Shown piece by piece: positions 48,600 to 56,770 of a stretch of DNA of 64,000 nt. Position 1 is the stretch's first letter. Each line of letters begins with the position of its first letter. Location of the stretch: positions 1 to 64,000 of the forward strand of contig DASXLB010000072.1 in assembly GCA_036496585.1 (NCBI GenBank). Reading direction: 5' to 3'. This stretch comes from Vicinamibacterales bacterium (lineage in GTDB: Bacteria > Acidobacteriota > Vicinamibacteria > Vicinamibacterales > 2-12-FULL-66-21). Both the position numbers and the translations under genes were made by a program. Below the pieces are notes generated by a model. That model worked only from the letters and a program-made list of their open reading frames with translations. It was not told the DNA's origin and did not search any database.

Positions 48600-49272
48600 G
48601 CGCGCGGCGTGTGCGGCGTGTCTGGCGGCCGCGATGGTGTCGACCGTCTCGGCGCATCGCCGCGACGAGTACCTGCAGGCCGCACGACTGGCGATCGATC
48701 CGGGGCGCGTCGAAGTCGAGCTCGATCTGACGCCGGGGATCGCACTGGCCGACAGGATCATCTCCGAGATCGATCGCGATCGCGACGGCGTGGTGTCGGA
48801 CGGCGAAGCGCGCGCCTACGCGGAGGTCCTCGAGCGCCAGACGGCGCTCGAACTCGACGGCCGTCCGTTGGCGCGGCAGCTTCTCGAAGATCGGCCGGCC
48901 GGCGAAGAGGCGATGACACAAGGAGAGGGAACGCTGCGGTTGCGTTGGACGGCGGCGCTGCCGACCCTGGCGGCGGGCACCCACCGACTGCGCTTCATCA
49001 ACGCACACCACACCGACATCGGCGTCTATCTGGCAAACGTGATGGTGCCGTCGAGCAGCCGCGTGGCCATCACGGGACAGGATCGCGACATCGACCAGCG
49101 GCACTTCACCGTCGAGTACGAAGTGCGCGGCGGAGGTGGCGCCAGGCCCGCCATCCTGGCGGCCGCGATCGGCGGCGTACTGGCGGCGGCGGCGCTCGCC
49201 GCGCCGCTCGTCCGCCGCCGGCGTGTCAGGGCGCCGTCCCTCCAGCCAGGAGCGCCTGTTTCCCGTAGCTGA
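48577..49272 (+). CDS. Exported membrane-tethered protein with EF-hand-like loop
   Basis: A 231-residue protein of unknown function. It has a signal peptide (1-26, ends STVSA), an EF-hand-like loop DRDRDGVVSDGEA (about 70-82), a beta-rich middle part (LRLRWTAALPTLAAGTHRLRFINAHH) and one C-terminal membrane helix followed by Arg-rich residues (GGVLAAAALAAPLVRRRR). The part before the helix resembles the extracytoplasmic N-terminal region found in HupE/UreJ-like proteins near DUF3500 genes, but the multi-helix HupE part is absent. ATG 48577 overlaps the DUF3500 gene by 23 bp and gives a good signal peptide. Its end overlaps the convergent isomerase gene by 47 bp. Confidence 0.75.
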   Translation: MVPGSRNRRAACAACLAAAMVSTVSAHRRDEYLQAARLAIDPGRVEVELDLTPGIALADRIISEIDRDRDGVVSDGEARAYAEVLERQTALELDGRPLARQLLEDRPAGEEAMTQGEGTLRLRWTAALPTLAAGTHRLRFINAHHTDIGVYLANVMVPSSSRVAITGQDRDIDQRHFTVEYEVRGGGGARPAILAAAIGGVLAAAALAAPLVRRRRVRAPSLQPGAPVSRS

Positions 49273-50356
49273 CGCATTTGGCGATCTCGGCGTCCCATGT
49301 CGAACCGGGCGGCACCAGGTACTCGAACTCGATGCCGACGGGGATCGCCCACCGGTGCTTCTTCAACGTCTGCAGCACGTCCCTGATCGGTGTGTCGCCG
49401 TCGCCCCACGGCATGTTCTCGGATCGATCGTGGCAAAGCTTTTTGCGATCCTTCAAGTGCATGCTGTAGATGCGCGAGTGCAGTTTTTCGATGAGCGGCA
49501 CCGGGCTCTGGCCGGTGCCAGCCACGTAGTGGCCGATGTCGAGCTGCAGGCCATTGCGGGGCGACGCCGCCAGCACGTCGTCCCACGCCGTCATCGAGGC
49601 GGTGGTGTGCAGGTGATAACCAATGTTGACGCCATGCTTCTCGCCGGCCTGGCCGATGCGCCGGGCCAGCCCCGCGTCGTGCGGATGCTCCATCGTGATC
49701 TGCGACGCGCCGAGCGCCTTGGCGGCATTGAAGGCATAGTCGTAGTCGGAATCGGCCATGTCGCTGGTGAGCGTGATGCGATAGGCGTAGACGTGCACGC
49801 CGGCGGCGTCGAACGTCCCGCGAACGTCGACGAACTTGTCCATCGCGACGGTTGCGCGCCACTTCGCAAGGGCGTCCGCCTGCGCGCGCGCCGCGGCCTG
49901 CTGCTCGGGACTCTGCCCGCGTCCGCCCCCTCCGGGCGCCGCGGGCGCGCCGGTGGGCACCCCTCCCTCGCAGGGAATCGCCATCGGCGCCGGCGCGAGC
50001 GGCGGTGCGGCGTTGGCCGCGGCAGGGGTCGCGGGTGCTCCACCACGACCGCCCGCCGCCTGCGGCGCGCCGACATGGCGCTCGACCACGGCGGCGGTCA
50101 CTTCGGCATAGCTGACGCCGAACTTGACGAGCGCGGCGAGCGCGCCCTCGAGATCCGAGGCATCCGGTCCGAAGCGATACGGCGCGAATATGCCGAACGG
50201 CACGCCGCCCCAGAGTGAGTCTGGTTTTCCTGAGGACTGATTCGCCCACACATCCTTGACCCTGCCGGCCATCGCGGCGGCGGGAAAGGCCGCCAGCGCC
50301 AGCCTGGCGAAATCTCGGCGCGAGTATCGGAATCCGGCGGTATGCAGGTCAGTCAT
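49226..50356 (-). CDS. Tat-exported sugar-phosphate isomerase/epimerase-like protein
   Basis: A 376-residue TIM-barrel (AP endonuclease 2-type) isomerase/epimerase-like protein. The leader carries a twin-arginine motif YSRRDFARLALAAF. The barrel is visible from FGVSYAEVTAA through ITMEHPHDAGLARRIGQAGEKHGVNIGYHLHTTA, LQLDIGHYVAGTGQSPVPLIEKLHSRIYSMHLKDRKK and VGIEFEYLVPPGSTWD, with His/Glu/Asp residues that would bind a divalent metal. An Ala/Pro/Gly-rich insert (about 100-160) follows the first barrel strands. ATG 50356 has GGGAGG upstream. Its promoter overlaps TetR operator site 3. Confidence 0.85.
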   Translation of the reverse strand: MTDLHTAGFRYSRRDFARLALAAFPAAAMAGRVKDVWANQSSGKPDSLWGGVPFGIFAPYRFGPDASDLEGALAALVKFGVSYAEVTAAVVERHVGAPQAAGGRGGAPATPAAANAAPPLAPAPMAIPCEGGVPTGAPAAPGGGGRGQSPEQQAAARAQADALAKWRATVAMDKFVDVRGTFDAAGVHVYAYRITLTSDMADSDYDYAFNAAKALGASQITMEHPHDAGLARRIGQAGEKHGVNIGYHLHTTASMTAWDDVLAASPRNGLQLDIGHYVAGTGQSPVPLIEKLHSRIYSMHLKDRKKLCHDRSENMPWGDGDTPIRDVLQTLKKHRWAIPVGIEFEYLVPPGSTWDAEIAKCVSYGKQALLAGGTAP

Positions 50357-50377
50357 GGAAAACCTCCCGGTGGCGGA

Positions 50378-50417
50378 ATGATACACGCTCGTCCGGTACC
50401 TTTGAACGGCCGTACAA
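50378..50417. promoter_or_regulatory. TetR-type operator, site 3, between tetR and the isomerase gene
   Basis: TTGAACGGCCGTACAA (50402-50417) lies 16 bp before the tetR ATG and 45 bp before the isomerase ATG. On the minus strand it overlaps a -35 TTCAAA, followed after 17 bases by a -10 TATCAT (50378-50383). The position fits autoregulation of tetR and repression of the isomerase gene. Confidence 0.65.
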
Positions 50418-50433
50418 ACGCCGCCCTGCGGGT

Positions 50434-51129
50434 ATGCTCAGCCGGGTGAAGAGCGCCACCGCACGCCGTCGCGCCCGCGTGATCGCGCCGGCCGATCCCT
50501 CGGCTGACACGCGAGAGAAGCTGCTGCGCGCCGCGGAACGGCTGTTTGCGCAGCACGGCTATACGAACGTGTCGGTCCGCGCGATCGCCGCCGCGGCCGG
50601 CGTGAACTGGTCGCTCGTCGGCTATTACTTCCGAGGCAAGGAGGGACTGCTCTCCGAGGTCTACCGCCGGCATTGCAGCACCTTGAACTCCGAGCGGCTG
50701 CGGTTGCTCGGATTGGCGGCGCGCGGCCGAGGGCGGTTGGAGCAGATCATCGAGGCGTTCGTGCGACCGGCGCTGGCGGAGATTCAGACCGGCGGCCGCG
50801 CCGCCGGGTTCAGTCGACTACGCGCGATTCTCGCCGCCGAGGATTCAGCGCTGCTGACGCAACTCGTCGCCGAGAACTTCGACGTTTCGAGCCGTACGTT
50901 CGTCGCCGCGCTGCGCCGGTGCCTGCCGGGCGTACCGGCCGACGAAGTCCTGTGGCGCTTTCACTTCATGCTGGGGACGATCTACTACTCGGTCTCGAGC
51001 CCGCAGCGTATCAAGACGTTCTCGAAGGGGCGGTGCGATCCCGGCAACCTGGAAGACACTCTGCAGCATCTGGTGCCGTTTCTCGCTGCGGCATTCCGGG
51101 CCAAGGGAGTAACGATCAGGAGGCGGTGA
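50434..51129 (+). CDS. TetR/AcrR-family transcriptional regulator
   Basis: A 231-residue regulator. The N-terminal HTH domain (about 26-75) is typical: TREKLLRAAERLFAQHGYTNVSVRAIAAAAGVNWSLVGYYFRGKEGLLSEVYRR. The C-terminal part (about 85-225) is a helical ligand-binding domain of the YfiR/CecR-like kind (FVRPALAEIQ...AEDSALLTQLVAENFD...HFMLGTIYYS). It is the only dedicated one-component regulator in the 40-53 kb island. Three copies of a 16-bp palindrome, one just upstream of this gene, are the probable binding sites. The ligand would be an aromatic substrate or ring-cleavage product (inference). Confidence 0.92.
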   Translation: MLSRVKSATARRRARVIAPADPSADTREKLLRAAERLFAQHGYTNVSVRAIAAAAGVNWSLVGYYFRGKEGLLSEVYRRHCSTLNSERLRLLGLAARGRGRLEQIIEAFVRPALAEIQTGGRAAGFSRLRAILAAEDSALLTQLVAENFDVSSRTFVAALRRCLPGVPADEVLWRFHFMLGTIYYSVSSPQRIKTFSKGRCDPGNLEDTLQHLVPFLAAAFRAKGVTIRRR

Positions 51130-51132
51130 GGT

Positions 51133-52590
51133 TCATGACCCTGCGGCCGCAGCCGCGATCGCTCGCACATCTGGTAAGCGCTCGATGCCGCGACACATCT
51201 CGATCAGGCGCCGTGCCTGCCCATCCGGCAGCACGCCTTCGCACAAATCGATCACTTTAGCGTCGAGCGCGGCGTCGGACAGGGGCTGTTCGACGCTGCC
51301 GACCGCGTGCTCGATGAACCGCTCGAGCCGCCGCCCGTCCCGAAGCGTGATCACCGCGCGCGCTTGCGCTTCGCCGACGGCCGGATCGACCGTGGCGACG
51401 ATGCGATCCTGAAGCGCGACGACGGACGGCTCACGGACCCACGCGTCGGTGAACTGTTTTACGCCTGCCGCCCCGCTCGCCAGCGCGACGGCCGCCGCGA
51501 AATACACGCTGAACTTGCCCTCGAGCCCGGTCTGGGGGGCGTGCTTGCCAGTCAGCTCGAGCACGAGTGGGTGCACCGCCAAATCCACGTGTGCGATCTG
51601 CTCGGGCGTGAGTCGATATTCCAGGCGGAGCTGCAGGCACGCGTCGATGGATGGGTGCAGGACGATGCCGCAGGCAAACGGCTTGTAGGTGTTGAGCCGG
51701 ATCTCGTAGTGCTCGCCGAGGCCATCGGTGATCTGTCCGTAGTCGCACGTCGTGCTCAGAACGTGCGCCCAGCCAGTCGGCCCTTCGATCGGCGTATTGC
51801 TGCTCGTGAAGTTCTGCCGCGCCAGGAGGGCGGCCGTCAGCCCGTTCTGGGCCGCGCGCCCAGGATGGAAGCTCTTGGTCATCGTGCCGAACATTTCGCG
51901 CAGGCCGACCGGCTGGGTCGCGGCGAGCCCCAGCGCCCAGCGCATCTGCTGCTCGGAAAGGCGCAGCAGGCGTCCGGCCGCGGCGGCGGCGCCGAAGGCG
52001 CCAACCGTGCCGGTGATGTGCCAGCCGCGATCGTAGTGGGCGGGGTAGACGGCGTTGCCGATGCGGCACTCGACCTCGACGCCGAGCACCAGCGCGTGCA
52101 GGAAGTCGCGGCCTGACACCGGCTGACTTTCGGCCAGCGCGAGCAGCGCCGGCGCCACCGGGCCCGCCGGATGGATGACCGTCTTCAGGTGCGTGTCGTC
52201 GAAATCGAGTACGTGCGAGCTGATGCCGTTGATGAGCGATGCCTGCAGGACGTCCATCCGCTCGCGGCGGCCGAGCAGCGTCGCCAGCCTCGGCCCTGAA
52301 AAGGGATCGAGCGTGCGGACGGCGATGTCGACAGTCTCGTGGGTCGATCCGCCGACCGCACAACCGGCCCAGTTGAGCAGCGTGCGGCAGGCCTCGGAAC
52401 GGATGGCTGACGGCACGTCCTCAGGCCGCGCCTGCACGACGTAGGCGGCGAGCCGCGTGGTGACGTCGGTGTTTGGCGGCGATCCGGCCTGGGCTGGTTC
52501 GCCGCCAGCTGCCGCGTCCGGGCGATGCAGCAGGCCGAGCAGCCCAAGGGCGCCGGTGCCGACGAAGCCGCGGCGATCGAAGTCGGCCAT
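51133..52590 (-). CDS. MmgE/PrpD-family protein with Tat-like leader
   Basis: A 485-residue MmgE/PrpD protein, the fold of 2-methylcitrate dehydratase and of some epimerases and decarboxylases. Seen: NWAGCAVGGSTHETVDIAV, the family motif SSHVLDFDDTHLKTVIHPAGPVAPALLALAE, GWHITGTVGAFGAAAAAGRLL, MTKSFHPGRAAQNGLTAALLA and YKPFACGIVLHPSIDA. The N-terminus (DRRGFVGTGALGLLGLL) looks like a twin-arginine signal, unusual for a family that is normally cytoplasmic. The stop is 3 bp from the convergent tetR stop. It lies 37 bp downstream of the DJ-1/PfpI gene, so the two form an operon. Confidence 0.88.
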   Translation of the reverse strand: MADFDRRGFVGTGALGLLGLLHRPDAAAGGEPAQAGSPPNTDVTTRLAAYVVQARPEDVPSAIRSEACRTLLNWAGCAVGGSTHETVDIAVRTLDPFSGPRLATLLGRRERMDVLQASLINGISSHVLDFDDTHLKTVIHPAGPVAPALLALAESQPVSGRDFLHALVLGVEVECRIGNAVYPAHYDRGWHITGTVGAFGAAAAAGRLLRLSEQQMRWALGLAATQPVGLREMFGTMTKSFHPGRAAQNGLTAALLARQNFTSSNTPIEGPTGWAHVLSTTCDYGQITDGLGEHYEIRLNTYKPFACGIVLHPSIDACLQLRLEYRLTPEQIAHVDLAVHPLVLELTGKHAPQTGLEGKFSVYFAAAVALASGAAGVKQFTDAWVREPSVVALQDRIVATVDPAVGEAQARAVITLRDGRRLERFIEHAVGSVEQPLSDAALDAKVIDLCEGVLPDGQARRLIEMCRGIERLPDVRAIAAAAAGS

Positions 52591-52627
52591 TACCCGTCGC
52601 GATCGCGCGACACCACGGAGCGCGGTG

Positions 52628-53185
52628 TCATACCGCCGCTGCGAGACACCGGAAGACCTCTCGGTAGAACGCCGGATGCTGCACCCAGGTGGGCGCCGAG
52701 ACTACGCGCCCGTCGCGGACTGCGTCCTGCCGCACGTAGGTGGCGCCGACCGTCTCGACGTCCTTGCGGACGTGCTCGTAGCAGGTCACCGTCTTGCCGC
52801 GAATGACGCCCGCCGAGGCGAGCAGTTGCAGCCCGTGACAGATCGCGAAGAGCCACTTCTCCGCGCGGTCGAAGTCGCGGATGATCTGCAGGACGCGCTC
52901 GTCGTTGCGCAGGTATTCCGGCGCCCGGCCGCCGATGCAGAGGACTGCGGCATAATCGTCGACCTTCACCTGATCGAAGGTCAGGTCGGATTCCATCGCG
53001 TAGCCAGGCATTTCACGGTACGTGTCCCAGCCCGGCTCGAAGTCGTGCATGACCAGGTTCAGGCGTTTCTTCGACGGCGCGGCGACCCGCGTTTCGTATC
53101 CGGCTTCTTGAAAGCGATGCACGGCGAACCACGTTTCGTAGCTCTCTCCGCCGTCGCCGACGATGACGAGGATTTTCTCTGCCAC
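52628..53185 (-). CDS. DJ-1/PfpI-family protein
   Basis: A 185-residue DJ-1/PfpI protein (class I glutamine-amidotransferase-like fold). Seen: ILVIVGDGGESYETWFAVHRFQEAGYETRVAAP, YAAVLCIGGRAPEYLRND and the nucleophile elbow AICHGLQLLASAGVIRGKTVTCY with the reactive Cys. Family members act as glyoxalases, hydratases, isomerases or chaperones. The GTG start at 53185 has AAGGAG six bases upstream. The long frame continuing upstream is antisense to the lipoprotein gene and is not real. Paired with MmgE/PrpD; together they could act on an unsaturated dicarboxylate (inference). Confidence 0.88.
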   Translation of the reverse strand: MAEKILVIVGDGGESYETWFAVHRFQEAGYETRVAAPSKKRLNLVMHDFEPGWDTYREMPGYAMESDLTFDQVKVDDYAAVLCIGGRAPEYLRNDERVLQIIRDFDRAEKWLFAICHGLQLLASAGVIRGKTVTCYEHVRKDVETVGATYVRQDAVRDGRVVSAPTWVQHPAFYREVFRCLAAAV

Positions 53186-53236
53186 AGCTAGCTCCTTAGG
53201 GGCGCAAAGCAAAAAGGATATAGCATTTTGTGGAGC

Positions 53237-54310
53237 ATGCGGATCACGAGCGGTGGACGGCTGGCCGCGGCGATGCTGGCGGCGGTGGTCATGGCGGGAT
53301 GCGCCGCGGCCATCGGGTCGGCGGGGAAGCTGCTGACCAGGAACGAACGGTTCATGGTGCTGCGCCGCGCGCAGGTCTGGACGCCGACGACCGTCGGCTC
53401 GATGGACGTGACTCGCGGACCCGACGGGGGATTCCCGCCCGGCGCCGACGTGGACTGCGACTACCACGAAGTGACGTACGCCGGACGATCGCCGAAATTC
53501 GGCTGCCAGCTCTCCGAGCACGACGTGGTCAAGGTGCGGTACGGGGCCGACAACGGCGAGATCTACGCGGGAGTGGCGGCGACGCGCCTCTTGTGGGCGC
53601 TCGGGTTCGGCGCCGACGCGCTCTACCCGGTGCACGTGGTCTGCCGCAACTGTCCGGCGCTGCCGGGGGCTGGTGAATCCGTCGACGGCCGGCGGCGATT
53701 CGATGTCGCGGCGATCGAGCGACCCTTCTCCGGTCACAAGATTGAAGTCGGAGATTCGGACAGCGGCTGGGCGTGGCCCGAACTGCTGGAGGTGGACAGC
53801 GCGGCCGGCGGAGCGCCGCGGGCGCAGCGCGACGCGCTTCGCCTGCTCGCCGTGCTCCTCCAGCACACCGACAACAAAGGGGAGCAGCAGCGCCTGCTGT
53901 GCCGCAGCCCTGGACATTCCCACGACGAACTCGCCAACTGCTCCGACCCGTTTCTGATGGTTCACGACCTCGGGCTGACCTTCGGCCGCGCCAACTGGCT
54001 GAACCGCCAGAGCGTCGGCAGCGTCAATCTGGCAATGTGGTCGCACACCCCCGTCTGGAAGGACCAGGCGGCGTGCGTTGGCAACCTGTCCGAGTCGCAC
54101 ACCGGCACGCTGCACGATCCGGTCATCACCGAAGAGGGACGGGCGTTTCTCGCCAGCCTGCTCGCGCAACTGAGCGACCGCCAGCTCCACGACCTGTTCA
54201 GCGTGGCGATGTTCGATCGCAAACCGCACGGGAGCGGGCCAATCGACGCCTGGGTCGAGGCGTTCCGTCAGAAGCGGACTGCGATTGCGAGCGCTCGCTG
54301 CCCGTCATAA
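53237..54310 (+). CDS. Lipoprotein with protein-kinase-like motifs, function unknown
   Basis: A 357-residue predicted lipoprotein (lipobox VVMAGC, Cys22). I do not recognise a named family. The order of polar motifs resembles a kinase fold of the HipA/FAM20/PI-kinase kind: VVKVRYG with K99, GEIYAGVAATRLLWALGF with E108, then HTDNKGEQQ (210-218) like a catalytic loop with Asp and Asn, and MVHDLGLTFG (241-250) like a DFG-type metal site. Several Cys residues suggest disulfides outside the cytoplasm. ATG 53237 gives the best signal peptide; TTG 53228 is possible. It is divergent from the DJ-1 gene. Confidence 0.7.
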   Translation: MRITSGGRLAAAMLAAVVMAGCAAAIGSAGKLLTRNERFMVLRRAQVWTPTTVGSMDVTRGPDGGFPPGADVDCDYHEVTYAGRSPKFGCQLSEHDVVKVRYGADNGEIYAGVAATRLLWALGFGADALYPVHVVCRNCPALPGAGESVDGRRRFDVAAIERPFSGHKIEVGDSDSGWAWPELLEVDSAAGGAPRAQRDALRLLAVLLQHTDNKGEQQRLLCRSPGHSHDELANCSDPFLMVHDLGLTFGRANWLNRQSVGSVNLAMWSHTPVWKDQAACVGNLSESHTGTLHDPVITEEGRAFLASLLAQLSDRQLHDLFSVAMFDRKPHGSGPIDAWVEAFRQKRTAIASARCPS

Positions 54311-54371
54311 GAGAACGGACATGGGCCGAGACCCGGTCGAGCCGATGCCCTGACGGCCCACGCCGGTGCGC

Positions 54372-54542
54372 TCAGGCCGCCTCGTCCACGCACCGGACGT
54401 CGGCTTCGTCTTCACATCCATGGGGACAACGGCAATTGGCGCAGATGGGGTCGCCGCAAGGCGAGCAGAGCCTTTCTGTGTCGATGCGGCAGACGGCGCA
54501 TTCGGCGTAATCGTCCGTGGCGGGATCGGGAAGAAGCATCAT
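54372..54542 (-). CDS. Small nine-cysteine zinc-ribbon-like protein
   Basis: A 56-residue frame with nine cysteines: C15xxC18, C26xxC29, C34xxC37xC39, C43 and C51. The sequence around them (YAECAVCRI, LCSPCGDPICANCRCPHGC) looks like one or two treble-clef or zinc-ribbon sites; the rest is acidic (DEADVRCVDEAA). Such packing of CxxC pairs in a short frame is unlikely in random DNA. No good ribosome binding site is visible before the ATG-ATG start at 54542. It lies alone between two plus-strand genes. Binding of zinc or an iron-sulfur cluster is inferred. Confidence 0.5.
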   Translation of the reverse strand: MMLLPDPATDDYAECAVCRIDTERLCSPCGDPICANCRCPHGCEDEADVRCVDEAA

Positions 54543-54721
54543 GCGACGCACTGTCGCATGCGCGGATGACAGAGCAGGTCAGGTGCTCGTCGGGGGATCG
54601 TGTAATTCCTTTCCGCGGCTGAGTTGTGATTCCGGTCGAGTCGGCGGTGAGCCCGACCGCAGAACATTCGCAAATCCGCTGATCGCGAGGGCAGCGGTCT
54701 TGCCGTTCTGCCATTCGTCCT

Positions 54722-55885
54722 ATGAAGGCCCTCTCATTCATCCTGTGTCTGGTTGTCTTACCCGTGAGCGCGGTTGCCGCCCGCGCCCAGTCGCTCCCAT
54801 CCGGCTGGAGCAGCGCTGACATCGGCGCCGTCGGGGCGCCGGGAAGCGCGAGTGGGAGCGGCGGCACGTTCACCGCCGCGGGCGCCGGGGCCGACATCTG
54901 GAACCAGTCGGATGCCTTCAGGTTCGTGTACACGAGCTTGAACGGAGACGGCACCATCGTGGCGAGGGTTGCGAACGAGCAGTCGGTGGCGAGCTGGACC
55001 AAGGCGGGGGTCATGGTGCGCGCGTCCCTGGATCCCGGCTCTCAGCACGGGTTGATGCTCGTCAGTCCAGGCAAGGGGCTGGCCTTCCAGCGCCGCGTCG
55101 AGACGAACGGCGAGTCCACGAGTACGCCGGGTGGGTCCGGAACCGCACCCTGGTTCGTGAAGCTCAGTCGTACCGGCACCACGGTCGCGGCATCGATGTC
55201 GCCGGACGGCGCGAACTGGACGCTCGTCGGCACCGACACGATCGCGATGACACCGACGATCCTGGTCGGCCTGGCGGTGAGCAGCCACGTGGCCGGCACA
55301 CCCGCCACCGCCACGTTCACGTCGGTCGCGGTCCAGCCAGCCGGGTCGTCGCCGACCACAGAGACACTCGTTTTCTTCCGGCACGGCGAGAAGCCGGCCT
55401 CAGGCAACGGCCAATTGACCTGCCAGGGTCTGAACCGGGCGCTGGCGCTCCCGGCGGTCCTCGCCAATCAGTTCGGCGCCGCGCAGTATCTGTTCGCCCC
55501 GAACCCGGAGACGATGATCCCCGACGCGGCTGGCTCCTTCTACTACGTGCGGCCGATCGCGACGATCGAGCCGACCGCCATCCGTCTGGGCCTTCCCCTG
55601 AACACGAGGTACAGCTACACCGATACCTCCGGGCTACAGGCCGAGCTGACGAGCGGCGCGTACGCGTCCTCTACGGTGTTCATCGCATGGGAACACCAGT
55701 ATCTGCAGGCGATCGTACAAAGCCTCATCAACACCTATGGCGGCGGCGTCAGCGTCCCGGCCTGGGTGACGGGAGACTACGACAGTCTGTACGTCGTCCG
55801 GATCACGCGCGCCAACGGCATCGCCACCGCCCAGTTCACTCATGACTACGAAGGCTTGAACGGCGTGTCGACGGCCTGCCAGTAG
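54722..55885 (+). CDS. Secreted lectin-like / histidine phosphatase fusion protein
   Basis: A 387-residue exported protein with two parts. After the signal peptide (1-22), residues about 25-205 form a concanavalin-like beta-sandwich of the DUF1349 kind (DIWNQSDAFRFVYTSLNGDGTIVARV...SWTKAGVMVRASLDPGSQHGLMLVSPGKGLAFQRR). Residues about 214-385 resemble the histidine phosphatase superfamily: VFFRHGEKP with the phospho-acceptor motif R220-H221-G222-E223, a second His in AWEHQYLQAIV (H325). The C-terminal half is shorter and more divergent than usual. The fusion suggests a phosphatase targeted to a surface or glycan. It is a single reading frame with no break. Confidence 0.75.
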   Translation: MKALSFILCLVVLPVSAVAARAQSLPSGWSSADIGAVGAPGSASGSGGTFTAAGAGADIWNQSDAFRFVYTSLNGDGTIVARVANEQSVASWTKAGVMVRASLDPGSQHGLMLVSPGKGLAFQRRVETNGESTSTPGGSGTAPWFVKLSRTGTTVAASMSPDGANWTLVGTDTIAMTPTILVGLAVSSHVAGTPATATFTSVAVQPAGSSPTTETLVFFRHGEKPASGNGQLTCQGLNRALALPAVLANQFGAAQYLFAPNPETMIPDAAGSFYYVRPIATIEPTAIRLGLPLNTRYSYTDTSGLQAELTSGAYASSTVFIAWEHQYLQAIVQSLINTYGGGVSVPAWVTGDYDSLYVVRITRANGIATAQFTHDYEGLNGVSTACQ

Positions 55886-55957
55886 CGTCGACGAACGTGT
55901 GAGCAAGGTGTTCCAGAGCCCCGTCGCGGTCCGAGCGCACAGGAAGGACGAACCGGC

Positions 55958-56710
55958 ATGATCACGGTTGCGCTCTCGCACCTGCTGGGCCGGGGCGTTC
56001 GGCTGGAGACGGCGGAGGCGCTGGCGATCGCGCAGCTCGTCGCCTCGAGCGGGGGCGGGTCTGCGATCGACGCCCTCGTGCTGGGCAGCGACGGCGGCGT
56101 GCGCTGCACCGGGCAACGTGCTGTCGCGACGTTGACATCGGTGGCGGGCCTGCTCGACGCGCTGCTCCCGGCCGAGGGGGTGCCGGGCGCGGTGCGCTAC
56201 GCAGTGGCGCGCGCGCTGGGAGCCGCGGTCGCGCCGCCGTTCGCCACGCTCGAGGAATTCTCCCGCACGCTGTGCCGCTTCGAATCCGGCGAGCGGGGAG
56301 TGGTGATCGCGAAACTGGTGGCGCGCGGCGCGCGCTCCGCCACCGCCACCGCCGTCGTGTCGAGCGCAGAGCCGGCCGGCGACGTGATTCTCGACCGGGT
56401 GCCGCTGCCGATCGAGACGACTCCACGCATGCGGGCGTGGCACGTGGTGGTGGCGCTGACGCTCTCGACGGTCGCCGGTTTCGCCGGCGCCACCGCATGT
56501 CATCAGAAGGTGCGAAGCGTCGCGCATGACGTGCCGAGAATCTCCGTCATCGATGCGAGGCCGATTCGCGACGCGATGCCCCAGCAGCCGGTGCCGACCG
56601 ACGCGCCGCTGCCGGGCATCCTGGATGTGGTCGACGGCGGCCTGGCGGAGCGGGAAATCAGCACGCTCGGCCGTGCGTTTCCGCCGGCCTCTCGTACGCA
56701 ACGACGCTGA
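55958..56710 (+). CDS. Hypothetical protein with one membrane helix
   Basis: A 250-residue protein that I do not recognise as a named family. The N-terminal 130 residues (ALSHLLGRGVRLETAEALAIAQLV, AIDALVLGSDGGVRCTG, FATLEEFSRTLCRFESG) are helical and may form a cytoplasmic adaptor domain. One membrane helix follows (about 163-182, HVVVALTLSTVAGFAGATA), then a Pro-rich tail. A GGAAGGA ribosome binding site lies before ATG 55958. No catalytic motif is visible. Confidence 0.6.
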   Translation: MITVALSHLLGRGVRLETAEALAIAQLVASSGGGSAIDALVLGSDGGVRCTGQRAVATLTSVAGLLDALLPAEGVPGAVRYAVARALGAAVAPPFATLEEFSRTLCRFESGERGVVIAKLVARGARSATATAVVSSAEPAGDVILDRVPLPIETTPRMRAWHVVVALTLSTVAGFAGATACHQKVRSVAHDVPRISVIDARPIRDAMPQQPVPTDAPLPGILDVVDGGLAEREISTLGRAFPPASRTQRR

Positions 56711-56770
56711 CGGCAAGCGGGATCGATCCTGGGCTTTACACTTCGGGCGGACCCGTCGCTCGCAGGGTTG

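Noticed and set aside
52590..54229. A DJ-1-type protein extended to about 533 residues
   Set aside because: The extra N-terminal part is antisense to the lipoprotein gene; GTG 53185 with AAGGAG upstream is the natural start.
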